Shown here: in pieces, positions 9,001 through 16,531 of the stretch
How the letters are laid out: each line of letters starts with the position of its first letter
Numbering within the stretch: the first letter of the stretch is position 1
DNA from: Candidatus Zixiibacteriota bacterium
GTDB lineage: Bacteria; Zixibacteria; MSB-5A5; GN15; PGXB01
NCBI GenBank assembly: GCA_026397505.1
Contig: JAPLUR010000061.1
Location: forward strand, 1-64,000
DNA: 64,000 nt
Direction of reading: 5' to 3'
Notes under the pieces: generated by a model
Told to the model about the DNA's origin: nothing
The model's database searches: none
Seen by the model: the letters and a program-made list of their open reading frames with translations, nothing else
Position numbers and translations under genes: made by a program

Positions 9001-11749
9001 GACTGCCGTTTCCTTCGGTTCCGTTGATGAAACGATAATCATCGGGGGCGTCGGTGGAATTATAGTACCAATTGTCCCCATTGGGATCAAGATTATCGGG
9101 CCTATACCCGTCTTCGGACCGATCGGGCTGACCGTCAAGCCCAATATCCTCGCCGTCATCGAGAATATTATTCCTTTGTCCGCTACGCGTGCTATCCTCG
9201 GTGTCGAGCACGCCATTTCCATTGACATCCTCGGAGATTTCTCCCAGATCAATATGCAGGACTCCCCGCTGGCCAAATACTCGCAGCTCGAGCAATTGAG
9301 CCCGTTCCTGGTTGGCGGAACCGGATGGCATATAACGCATGACTCCCCCCCAGGCGGCATTGGGATCATGGGAGACCGAATCGGAAAAATCGCCGCCGGC
9401 GCGACGATCGTATGTATGCGGTTCGAAGACAAGCCAGAGAGTCTGGGTCCCCTGCTGATTGGGGTCCCTGTCCCGTTTCCAAATATCGGTCGTCGCAATC
9501 TCTTTGTAGGGATTGTACCAGATCAATTTGGCCCGAACATTGTATGTTCCCAGGCCAATCGGTTTTGACGCCAGGGTCCAGATCTGGCGCATAAGCCCCA
9601 ACGAATAGGAATCGCGACTTCCTTCAAAATCATCAAGATAAGCCACCCCATCGACATTGGGATTCGGATAGGATTGGGCAACCTCGCCCGAAATGGCCAT
9701 ACTTGAACCGGCCTCGGAATAATAGAGCGGGAGCAGGTTGGCGGCCTTGGTCAGGAAATTCGGTTTCAGCCGGAAACTGGCGTCGGCATCCCAAACCATC
9801 ATGCGGGCCGTCTCCTGGCCTATTTTCGGTTTTCGGTCGGTAGCCTTATCGGACTTATAGAGGAAAGTCGAACCGATTCTCAGATCGTCGCTGACTTCAT
9901 ATTCGCCGCGAATTCCGAAAAGGGTTTTCTTTTCGGCCGAAATAAAGGGTGAATATTCATAATCGATATTTACATTGGCATTGGGGTCAATTTGCTCCGG
10001 CTTCTTAAAAGTCACCACGCCGAAATCATATTGAATTTCGTAGTCCTGGTCTCGAATAAGCTGCTGGCCATCAACCGTGATTCTCTCGGAACCCTCGATT
10101 ATATTCGGCTTGCCCAAATTGATCTGGGTTGCCCGGCTACGACTCGAGACCTCGATATAATAAGTACTTGCCGTTACCGGTTTCTCGGTTGCGCTGGCAT
10201 AATTGTAGATATCCGGAACAGTTACAGCCAGAGGCGGAGAATAAGCAGTTTCAGGGGCAAAGGGACGGCGATCGGGGAAGATAAGAAGCCCGTGCTTCTG
10301 ATTTATCAATTCGTTGTTGTAGACATCAACCAGGCCATCCGCCAAGGTATCACCTGCCCTCGTGGATTTATCGAGGCCGAAAATCCTCACATACAAAGGA
10401 CCCTCCTGATGTTCCAAATTCGCATCAGATCCTTCGGTGTTGGCCGGTCCTTTGAAGATTTTTATTTCCAGACCTTCAAGCGGAATATTAACCATTCCGA
10501 GGTAGTACACATTCCGCCACAAGTATTCCCATGTTCTGAGACTTGAATCGAACTTCCGGCTCCTGAGCAGTTTGAGCCTGTAAGTGGTGGACGAAATATC
10601 GCCAATCGTATCGACGGTGTTATCGCTGTGCCTGATTATCATCCAGACGCCGATTTCATAGTTGGTTCCGGCGTTGGGAACATCAAATATAACATAAGGT
10701 ACTTTCCCTCCCTCCAGCAGGGGAGGGACTTTCAACATGAAAGCTTCATAAGTTTCGGGATCAACCCTCTTGACTAAAGCGATGCAGTTTTCAAGACTAT
10801 CATCCAGGGTATCCTTGATATTACCATACATCCGAGCCGAGGTGCCGTCGGGTTCGCTATAGGGATTATTAACCGCGGCATAGATATCGAGTTTTAGGAT
10901 GCTGTCTCCCGTTCTGAAATCCTGGGCCAGGCCCAGATCATAAATTTTGCCGTTGGCATATTGATAGTCGCGGATATATTCCTTTTTGGCACTGGCGCCG
11001 GCGGTCAGGGAGTTTCGCTCGGTGGTTCCTTTTTCCTGGCTGGCGATGGCCGTCAGGGTAAGATTTCCCAGCTGGGCGGCGGTCTTAATGCCGAATAATC
11101 CCTGAATACGAGAGGAATACCCCACGAATTGAGTATTGGGCAGGGAGAGAGTCGTATTGCCGGCCTCGATGCTCTTAATGACATCATCCTCATCGCCTTT
11201 GTATCTTAGAATAATGCGGTTGGCCAGAGGGATATCGGTTTTGGAATCCTGAGAGACAGAAACCGAAATCTTGGTGCCGATAGTTCCATTGATATCAAAA
11301 CGGGATATCTGCTCCATATTCAGTGAAGGGAATTTATTCTGGCGAAAGCCACCGCTGGAAGCCCGATCATCCCATGTGGATCGTCCGGAAAAAGAAATGA
11401 GGTGATATCCCGAAACCTTAAGCCCCGCGCCCCCCTCACCAAAAAGAGATTCAATCGCTTTTGATTTCAGCGGAATATTAAGGGAAAGAAGCCCGCCCTC
11501 TTTCTGCCTCTGTTCCTTGGATAAGGCTCGAGAGCTGCTCTCCTGCAGTTTCTGGCTCAGGGTCAGTTGCCGGCGGTAATCCAGAAAAGCCCGGGCATCA
11601 ACCGACCGCGGGGTATATTCGTAAGCATACTCTCCGGATTTATAGTAATGGCCGGTGAAAGTGAGAGTGTTATTTTCAAAATCAGAGCGGGCGACGCGCA
11701 ACGGGGTCGAATAAGGGCGGGCGAATTTCGGTAAAGGTCGCTCACTCAT
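6023..11749 (-). CDS. sprA: SprA-type outer-membrane protein (type 9 secretion translocon family)
   Basis: At least 1908 residues. In Flavobacterium SprA is the giant outer-membrane channel of the type 9 secretion system and is needed for gliding. Sequence support: the segment EAGNTTLSLPNTQFVG...LFGIKT, the phrase AYLDDFEGSRDSYSLG, a long Asp/Asn-rich insertion (DVNGNGVLDTEDS...), repeated beta-strand-like stretches, and a C-terminus ending in VEIRF, typical of a beta-barrel. The family's best-known members are longer (about 2400 residues). The ATG at 11749 is the first normal start, but it lies after the signal peptide: the frame stays open for 168 more bases and encodes a good signal sequence. 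It follows murB closely and is the last gene of the recG unit. No other type 9 secretion gene is visible in the window. Confidence 0.85.
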   Translation of the reverse strand: MSERPLPKFARPYSTPLRVARSDFENNTLTFTGHYYKSGEYAYEYTPRSVDARAFLDYRRQLTLSQKLQESSSRALSKEQRQKEGGLLSLNIPLKSKAIESLFGEGGAGLKVSGYHLISFSGRSTWDDRASSGGFRQNKFPSLNMEQISRFDINGTIGTKISVSVSQDSKTDIPLANRIILRYKGDEDDVIKSIEAGNTTLSLPNTQFVGYSSRIQGLFGIKTAAQLGNLTLTAIASQEKGTTERNSLTAGASAKKEYIRDYQYANGKIYDLGLAQDFRTGDSILKLDIYAAVNNPYSEPDGTSARMYGNIKDTLDDSLENCIALVKRVDPETYEAFMLKVPPLLEGGKVPYVIFDVPNAGTNYEIGVWMIIRHSDNTVDTIGDISSTTYRLKLLRSRKFDSSLRTWEYLWRNVYYLGMVNIPLEGLEIKIFKGPANTEGSDANLEHQEGPLYVRIFGLDKSTRAGDTLADGLVDVYNNELINQKHGLLIFPDRRPFAPETAYSPPLAVTVPDIYNYASATEKPVTASTYYIEVSSRSRATQINLGKPNIIEGSERITVDGQQLIRDQDYEIQYDFGVVTFKKPEQIDPNANVNIDYEYSPFISAEKKTLFGIRGEYEVSDDLRIGSTFLYKSDKATDRKPKIGQETARMMVWDADASFRLKPNFLTKAANLLPLYYSEAGSSMAISGEVAQSYPNPNVDGVAYLDDFEGSRDSYSLGLMRQIWTLASKPIGLGTYNVRAKLIWYNPYKEIATTDIWKRDRDPNQQGTQTLWLVFEPHTYDRRAGGDFSDSVSHDPNAAWGGVMRYMPSGSANQERAQLLELRVFGQRGVLHIDLGEISEDVNGNGVLDTEDSTRSGQRNNILDDGEDIGLDGQPDRSEDGYRPDNLDPNGDNWYYNSTDAPDDYRFINGTEGNGSLEQTDNGKPDAEDLNLNQTADRYNRYFSYRINLADTAFLVDSTEHNGWRTFRIPIKDTASIDDLVGNPSWTSITYARLWVESLTGDSVKIGLAAADLIQSNWDDTLLRADKTSPTSSRFNVAVINTENDNYFPPSGVSGNYNKSTGYQEPEQSLLLHYDSLKVNDTGLVHRLLYDTPSLVGYRTLEMYVHGASDVRNLFFFFRVGQDSANFYEYRTMLEPGWSPLNAVKIDFNEITGLKEYYNQNHPGTNPRVDTVAGKYRIYGLPRLTQVKYVAMGVINLDSMAAPTGDVWVDELRLTGVRRDVGFAGRISVSGNVADLFTYSAGYTYKNSFFRGLSTSTRGGSSDNLGSGRTNTGYNFSINFGLDKFLPRSLGASLPVSLRYSKNVDVPLLRFGTDIILPKELRDAESSISVSKGFTLSESFNKKTWNPLFTLILNKVKANFSYNRTESTSPSTPVSLMENYHIGGRADYSIAKVPYIKPFFWTKPVPLLSKLRDNRFYFFPNSYNFSADLDRTFRLSENSSGSRTDNLTRDFRGTFRGSYKIADNLSANYGMDTRRDMSDPETVAFSFNPMKLKLGRETSFNESFGSSYTPNIVPFFTHKFNYSAAYREDIGANDSTRNVAASKSYGVSGDLNLQKLFGQSSRKKSSPIGSQGTKGKVIKVEKKNPLGGIINPFTRIMGFLTGWINPISYEFNERYNYSFIGLRQRAQLKFRFGLTDQVGVPINSGAAGTGQSAFSNKSTGYSFGSGTELFGGLKADVSFNRKIDQDLVKAMNPQKSVSTTFPDIRFNIRTMTTFRLFNPIISRFSPRTGYSRSRSENINLQTGFKSMDRTSTAYRPLISFTFDIMRGMQVNVNTDKQITDEKVINSQTGTLTTRRRNTSTSLSASTKYSFTSPSGIRFPLLGRLKFNSTMTISVSVSLRKDRDQSASGDNPLVSSGERSEFQVTPDIQYTFSSQIKGGLSARWQDSKDAANRRNSHLRELRIWVEIRF

Positions 11750-11928
11750 GCTGGCAATGAATTTTGGTTCCGCACCCGGAAAACCCGAAATATATGATTG
11801 GGGATAATTAAGATTGAAATAAAATCCCGGCTGGGTCGAATGAGAAAGGTTCGGCCAGAGAAGCAGGGCAAGAAGCGCTAAATATGTGAATCGCTTGAGC
11901 GTAACAGGACCAAAAACTTAACGGTCAA
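11750..11928 (-). other. Upstream in-frame part of sprA encoding its signal peptide, start codon unclear
   Basis: The frame of sprA is open up to a stop at 11918-11920. It encodes TLKRFTYLALLALLLWPN followed by about 40 further residues, a clear signal peptide, yet has no ATG, GTG or TTG. A TTG at 11926-11928 would be in frame if the run of five T (minus strand, 11912-11916) had one more T. This suggests a homopolymer sequencing error or a real mutation; an ACG start at 11900-11902 is a less likely alternative. Confidence 0.6.
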
Positions 11929-11950
11929 TTTTACATCTTTAGAAATTACT

Positions 11951-12916
11951 CTATAAACTTTCCTCCTGAAATTCTCCAAGAAAAACGATTTCTTCCTGCA
12001 ACACTATACCGAATTTATCCTTAACATGTCTTTTTAATATTTCGGCCAGACGCCAAATTTCTTCAGAGGTTGCGGTGCCTTCATTAATAAGAATATTGGC
12101 ATGCTCTTCCGAGACCCGGGCGCCGCCGACAGTAATCTCTTTAGCGCCAATCTCTTCCAAAAGCTGTCCCGCCGGTATCTTACCATAAGGACGGTTCTTA
12201 TCCACGACATTCTTAAAAAAACACCCGGCCGACCTTTTGTCAAGCGGCAGTTTGGCCTTTCGGGTCTCCATTATTTCGTTGATCCGGCTCAGAATGAGTG
12301 CCTTATCGCCTTTTTTCAGTGCAAACTTTGCGCTCGCAATAAACTCTCCGGTACTTTTCAATTTCGAAATGCGATAGCTGAATTCAAAATATGAGGCTGT
12401 CTCAGTTCTCATATTACCTTGTTTGTCAATAACTTGTGCCGAATCAAGACAAGTCCCTATCTCGGCTCCATAGGCACCGGCGTTGCCATAAATAGCTCCG
12501 CCTACAGTACCCCATATTCCAGTAGCAAATTCAAGGCCGGTCAGACCACACTCGGCGGCAAAACTGACCAGGTCATTAAGGCTCTCCCCGGCCCCTGAGC
12601 TGATAGTCGCTCCCTCGACTTTCAATCCTTTAATCAAATTCCTTATGATAAGACCGCGGTATCCCTTATCCGAGATGAGAATATTTGAACCTCCGCCCAG
12701 CATAAAATGGGGGATGTTGAGTTCCCGGACGGTATGCAGAAGAAGAGATAACTGATCGGGAGTTTCCACCTCCATAAATAATCCGGCGCGACCACCAGTC
12801 CCAAAGGTACTGTAGCTGTGAAGCGGCCAATCGATCTTGATGGCTTCTCCAAATTTCTCTTTCAAGAGCGCGATAGCAGCTTCCGGCAATATGGCGAGAC
12901 GGTCGGACATGCTCAT
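11951..12916 (-). CDS. murB: UDP-N-acetylenolpyruvoylglucosamine reductase (MurB)
   Basis: At 321 residues it has the usual length. MurB is the cytoplasmic FAD enzyme that reduces UDP-GlcNAc-enolpyruvate to UDP-MurNAc with NADPH in peptidoglycan synthesis. FAD-binding phrases are clear: STFGTGGRA, LGGGSNILISDKGYRG, GAGESLNDLVSFA and WGTVGGAIYGNAGAYG. The C-terminal domain has SAGCFFKN, AGQLLEEIGAK and VSEEHANILIN. The catalytic proton donor, Ser in Escherichia coli, is Cys here (AGCFFKN), a substitution I believe also occurs in other type II MurB proteins. It sits between a DUF1844 gene and sprA on the same strand and is likely part of that transcript. Confidence 0.95.
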   Translation of the reverse strand: MSMSDRLAILPEAAIALLKEKFGEAIKIDWPLHSYSTFGTGGRAGLFMEVETPDQLSLLLHTVRELNIPHFMLGGGSNILISDKGYRGLIIRNLIKGLKVEGATISSGAGESLNDLVSFAAECGLTGLEFATGIWGTVGGAIYGNAGAYGAEIGTCLDSAQVIDKQGNMRTETASYFEFSYRISKLKSTGEFIASAKFALKKGDKALILSRINEIMETRKAKLPLDKRSAGCFFKNVVDKNRPYGKIPAGQLLEEIGAKEITVGGARVSEEHANILINEGTATSEEIWRLAEILKRHVKDKFGIVLQEEIVFLGEFQEESL

Positions 12917-12997
12917 TAATACAATATAGCTGTTTTCGCTGAAAATTCAAGGCAAAAGGTTCGGAAGAAAGAGTCAGGACCACCCCGAATATATAAC

Positions 12998-13315
12998 TTA
13001 GTTCTTCTCTTCGGGTTTGTTATCGCTCTGTTTTTCGGGGGACGGCTCCGGCTTGCGGCACTCATCCACATAATTCATCCGCAACTCAAAGAGAATATTA
13101 GAGAGAAATTGCTCTTCTTCTTTACTGAGGTTGTTTCTGGTTTTTTCCGAGAGCATTTCGAGCATATCAATACTGGTCCTGGCCTGGTCCAGATTACGCT
13201 CGATTTTGCCGGTAATCGGTGAAACGATTTTGCCCATCTGTTGCACGGCGGCAATCTGGAGCGAAAGCACCAATTGAAAGAAATTGACATTGATCTTTGA
13301 GTCGGAATCAGTCAT
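12998..13315 (-). CDS. DUF1844 family small protein
   Basis: 105 residues, rich in helix and charged at the C-terminus (KPEPSPEKQSDNKPEEKN). The core, NFFQLVLSLQIAAVQQMGKI, the segment ending in NLDQARTSIDMLEMLSEKTR and then LSKEEEQFLSNILFELRMNY, matches the DUF1844 pattern of a short conserved helical domain. The function of the family is unknown. No signal peptide or membrane segment is visible, so it should be cytoplasmic. It lies 25 bases after recG and about 80 bases before murB, all on the minus strand, consistent with one operon. Confidence 0.8.
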   Translation of the reverse strand: MTDSDSKINVNFFQLVLSLQIAAVQQMGKIVSPITGKIERNLDQARTSIDMLEMLSEKTRNNLSKEEEQFLSNILFELRMNYVDECRKPEPSPEKQSDNKPEEKN

Positions 13316-13340
13316 TCCATGCTCCCTGGTTACAGTTCTT

Positions 13341-15428
13341 CTACCCGAATCGGGTAAGAGTCTGGCGAAAACCGCCTTTCTCCGCCAGATAGGTTAACAG
13401 GTTCCTCTCGCTTATGTCAAGCTTTTTGTCGTCAGCCAAAAGATGAATGGCGATTTTACGGGTAACGGGAAGCAGGTCGGTGTCAACCGCCAGATCGGCG
13501 ATTTTCAGCTCCGGAAGGCCATGCTGTCGGGTGCCGAAGAATTCCCCCGGACCGCGTAATTTTAAATCGGCTTCCGCAATCCGGAAGCCATCACTCGATT
13601 CCTGAAACATTTCCAGCCGCTGACGGGCCAGTTCACTCAAGGGGGGAGTTGCAACGGCGATGGTCATCCCGCGTTTCTCTCCCCTGCCGACCCGGCCGCG
13701 CAGTTGGTGGAGCTGGGAGAGACCGAATCGTTCGGCATGTTCAATCACCATAATGGACGCGGCGGGAATATCAATGCCTACTTCTATGACCGTGGTAGCC
13801 ACCAGAATCTTGATTTTGCCTTCGCGAAATTCCTTGATAGTCTTTTCCCTGACATCTTTTTTCAAACGTCCGTGGACAAGCCCTACCCCAACATCCGTGA
13901 ATACTTCATCCTTGAGCCGCTTGTATTCCTCTTCGGCGGCCTGTAGATCGAGTTTCTCCGATTTCTCCACCAGCGGATAGATGACAAATATCTGTTCATT
14001 CTCAGCCAATTTGGTACGGAGAAAAGTGTAAATTTCCGGGCGGGAGGCAGCCGTACGCCAGAATGTCTTGCACGGTTTTCGCCCCGGCGGCATGGTCTTT
14101 ATCGAAGTTATATCCAGATCTCCATAGAGAGTCAGGGCCAGCGTGCGCGGGATGGGGGTCGCCGTCATCACCAGAACATCGGGATGCGCCCCCTTTCCAA
14201 TCAATTTTCCTCTTTGCATGACACCGAAGCGATGCTGCTCATCAATTATAACCAGCCCCAGATTATCGAACCTGACCGGCTCCGCAAGAACGGCGTGGGT
14301 GCCGAAAGCAACCGCGGCCCGACCGCTCAGAATTTCCTCCTCACTCTCCTGTCTTTGCTTTTTGTTCAATCCACCAATAATAAGAGTCGAGTTAATTCCC
14401 ATCTTTTGAAGAGGCTCCCGCCAGTTACGGTAATGCTGTTCCGCCAGTAATTCGGTGGGGGCCATAAAAGCGGTCTGCATGTTGTACTCGGCGGCATGTA
14501 TCGCGGCCAGAAGCGCCACGACGGTCTTCCCGCAGCCGACATCCCCCTGAAGCAGGCGATGCATCGGGCGCTCCGATTCCATATCGTGAAAAATTTCTTG
14601 GACGGCGGCCTCCTGATCAGACGTCGGTCGAAACGGCAGTCCTGATAGAAAAGTCGCAACCTTTTTCCCGGCGCCGCCGCATTTCTGTTTCTTCTTGACA
14701 GCGGTGTAATGCTTCCGGGCATTCAAAATCAGATACTGCAATTCCAGAATCTCATCAAAAGCGAGCCGCCTGCGGGCGCTCTCAGCCTTCTCGATGGCAT
14801 CGGGATAATGGATCTGCCGAAGGGCGGAGGCTATCGGCATAAGCTGATACCTGCTGCAATATACTTCAGGGAGGAAATCGGGCAACTTATCGGCCATAAG
14901 CTCCAGCGCGCGATTTATAATCTGCCGCATTACCCGTCCGGATAGACCAGCTTCCTTCAGTTCCGCCGTTGAGGGATAAACCGGAACGATTCTCCCGGTA
15001 TGAATCAACTCTCCTTCCTCATCCTCAATCCGCTCCACTTCGGGGTGTACAAATTGCAACTGCTGGAAATAAGTCACCGGCCCGGTCACAGCATAGATTT
15101 CCCCCTTATTGAAAGCCTTTTCAAGGTAGTGGTACCCCGCGAACCAGATCATGGCCACATACCCGGTCTCATCGCCAATGACAACTTCGAGCCGGGATCG
15201 CTTTCCTTTCAGTATCCCTTTCCCCAGTATTTTGCCCACAATCGTGGCATTCATATTTGCTTTCAGAGCCCCGACGGAGGTTATCGTGGTGCGATCGATA
15301 TAGCGGCGGGGGAGGAAATGAAGCAGATCTCGAAGTGAAATAATGCCCACCCGGGATAGAGCAGCCGCCCGACGAGGTCCAACCCCCTTCAGATACTGAA
15401 TATCGGAATCGAGTCTCATTTCTGCCAT
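13341..15428 (-). CDS. recG: ATP-dependent DNA helicase RecG
   Basis: The product is 695 residues, close to the usual length. RecG rewinds and remodels stalled replication forks and Holliday junctions. The N-terminal wedge/OB region is present (YLKGVGPRRAAALSRVGI, then GDETGYVAMIWFAGYHYL). Helicase motifs follow: Walker A QGDVGCGKT near residue 300, PTELLAEQH, the DEQH box IIDEQHRFGV, MTATPIPRTLAL, TTVIEVGIDIPAA and motif VI QLRGRVGRGEKRG. The start ATG at 15428 lies seven bases below a putative -10, so the message may have almost no leader; an ATG three codons further in is an alternative. It heads the unit with the DUF1844 gene, murB and sprA. Confidence 0.96.
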   Translation of the reverse strand: MAEMRLDSDIQYLKGVGPRRAAALSRVGIISLRDLLHFLPRRYIDRTTITSVGALKANMNATIVGKILGKGILKGKRSRLEVVIGDETGYVAMIWFAGYHYLEKAFNKGEIYAVTGPVTYFQQLQFVHPEVERIEDEEGELIHTGRIVPVYPSTAELKEAGLSGRVMRQIINRALELMADKLPDFLPEVYCSRYQLMPIASALRQIHYPDAIEKAESARRRLAFDEILELQYLILNARKHYTAVKKKQKCGGAGKKVATFLSGLPFRPTSDQEAAVQEIFHDMESERPMHRLLQGDVGCGKTVVALLAAIHAAEYNMQTAFMAPTELLAEQHYRNWREPLQKMGINSTLIIGGLNKKQRQESEEEILSGRAAVAFGTHAVLAEPVRFDNLGLVIIDEQHRFGVMQRGKLIGKGAHPDVLVMTATPIPRTLALTLYGDLDITSIKTMPPGRKPCKTFWRTAASRPEIYTFLRTKLAENEQIFVIYPLVEKSEKLDLQAAEEEYKRLKDEVFTDVGVGLVHGRLKKDVREKTIKEFREGKIKILVATTVIEVGIDIPAASIMVIEHAERFGLSQLHQLRGRVGRGEKRGMTIAVATPPLSELARQRLEMFQESSDGFRIAEADLKLRGPGEFFGTRQHGLPELKIADLAVDTDLLPVTRKIAIHLLADDKKLDISERNLLTYLAEKGGFRQTLTRFG

Positions 15429-15434
15429 CGAATC

Positions 15435-15463
15435 AGCTTACTTTTTTGGAAGGAGAATGTCAA
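15435..15463 (-). promoter_or_regulatory. Promoter for recG
   Basis: Minus strand TTGACA (15458-15463), a 17-base spacer, then TAAGCT (15435-15440). The -35 is perfect and the -10 is weak. The predicted start of transcription falls at or next to the recG ATG. The opposite promoter's -35 box is only six bases away. Confidence 0.5.
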
Positions 15464-15469
15464 TAACAT

Positions 15470-15498
15470 TTGACGGGAAGCGCCGGCCGAAATATATT
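15470..15498 (+). promoter_or_regulatory. Promoter for the DUF3078-like gene
   Basis: TTGACG (15470-15475), a 17-base spacer, then TATATT (15493-15498). It is followed about 50 bases later by an SD and the ATG at 15556. It is back to back with the recG promoter. Confidence 0.7.
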
Positions 15499-15555
15499 CG
15501 TTGCAATATGGAAATTCAATTGCGTAGGTTAAGCAAAATATGCAGGAGGTTTTCT

Positions 15556-16443
15556 ATGAAAGTAGTTATGACATCATTTCTGTTCACCATGTGCACCTTT
15601 CTTCTAGTGACGAGCACCGGAGCAGCAGCCGGATGGGAGAAGTCGCTTGATTTGAATCTGAACACGACTCAGAGCAGTTATTCCGACAGTTGGACCGGGG
15701 GCGAGGCGAGCAATGTCAGCTGGACGGCCAACGCCAACGGAATTTTCAACCGGCAGATGTCGTCGATTTTCAATCTCAAGAATACGATCAAGCTGGCCTT
15801 CGGGCAAACCCTGAGCCAGGACAAAGACACGAAGAAATGGGCCAAACCGACCAAGTCGACCGACAAATTCGATCTGGAATCAGTCGGGCTATTCACCATC
15901 AAGGCGTTTGTCAACCCCTATGCCGCAGTGCGATTTGAAAGCCAATTCCTTGACGCTTCCGTTGACGCCCACAAACGATATATCAACCCGATGCTGCTGA
16001 CCGAATCGGCCGGTCTGGCACGGCAAATATTAAAGAAGGACAAGGATGATATTTTGAGCCGTCTTGGTTTTGCCTTCAAACAGAATATCGATCGAGTGCT
16101 TCAGCTCCCCGACTCCTCGACAACCAAAGCCAGAACCACCACCGATGGCGGCATAGAATCGGTTACCGATGTCAGGCTGGTTTTGAGCGACAAGGTAGGA
16201 TACGTGGGGAAATTGTCGCTTTACAAGGCGGTCTTCTTCTCAAAGAAAAATGATTTTATAGGGACACCGGAAGCGGATTATTGGAAAGCAATCGACATTA
16301 ACTGGGAGAATAGCCTGACGGCATCCCTTTCGAAATATCTGCAAATGACTTTCTATACTCAGCTGCAGTATGACAAGCAGATAAGCCTCAGGGGACGGCT
16401 CAAAGAGACGCTTGCGCTTGGATTGACCTATAAACTTCTTTAG
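15556..16443 (+). CDS. DUF3078-like exported outer-membrane beta-barrel protein
   Basis: 295 residues with a signal peptide (MKVVMTSFLFTMCTFLLVTS ... GAAAG). The mature part begins GWEKSLDLNLNTTQSSYSDS and WTGGEASNVSWTANANG, which fits the DUF3078 family, best known in Bacteroidota. The rest alternates short beta strands and ends TLALGLTYKLL, as beta-barrel proteins do. Its function is unknown. The start at 15556 is set by AGGAGG six bases upstream and by the promoter at 15470; in-frame starts further upstream would lie before the transcription start. It is followed at 89 bases by the serpin gene. Confidence 0.75.
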   Translation: MKVVMTSFLFTMCTFLLVTSTGAAAGWEKSLDLNLNTTQSSYSDSWTGGEASNVSWTANANGIFNRQMSSIFNLKNTIKLAFGQTLSQDKDTKKWAKPTKSTDKFDLESVGLFTIKAFVNPYAAVRFESQFLDASVDAHKRYINPMLLTESAGLARQILKKDKDDILSRLGFAFKQNIDRVLQLPDSSTTKARTTTDGGIESVTDVRLVLSDKVGYVGKLSLYKAVFFSKKNDFIGTPEADYWKAIDINWENSLTASLSKYLQMTFYTQLQYDKQISLRGRLKETLALGLTYKLL

Positions 16444-16474
16444 GAAGTCCCTTTCTTGCTGCAATCGGGAAGAA

Positions 16475-16515
16475 AATGGCTGCCTCTTTGTAATAATGTC
16501 AAAGCAGTAGCCATT
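16475..16515 (+). other. Extended hairpin upstream of the serpin gene
   Basis: AATGGCTGC ... GCAGTAGCCATT with an inner CTTTG/CAAAG pair forms a long imperfect stem that ends just before the serpin SD (AGGAGG). There is no T run, so it does not look like a normal terminator. It could affect mRNA stability or translation. Confidence 0.35.
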
Positions 16516-16531
16516 TATCAGGAGGAATAGA

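Noticed and set aside
8867-9568. Plus-strand frame with Ile/Pro/Gly-rich translation inside sprA
   Set aside because: Low-complexity shadow of the sprA coding strand; no start signals.
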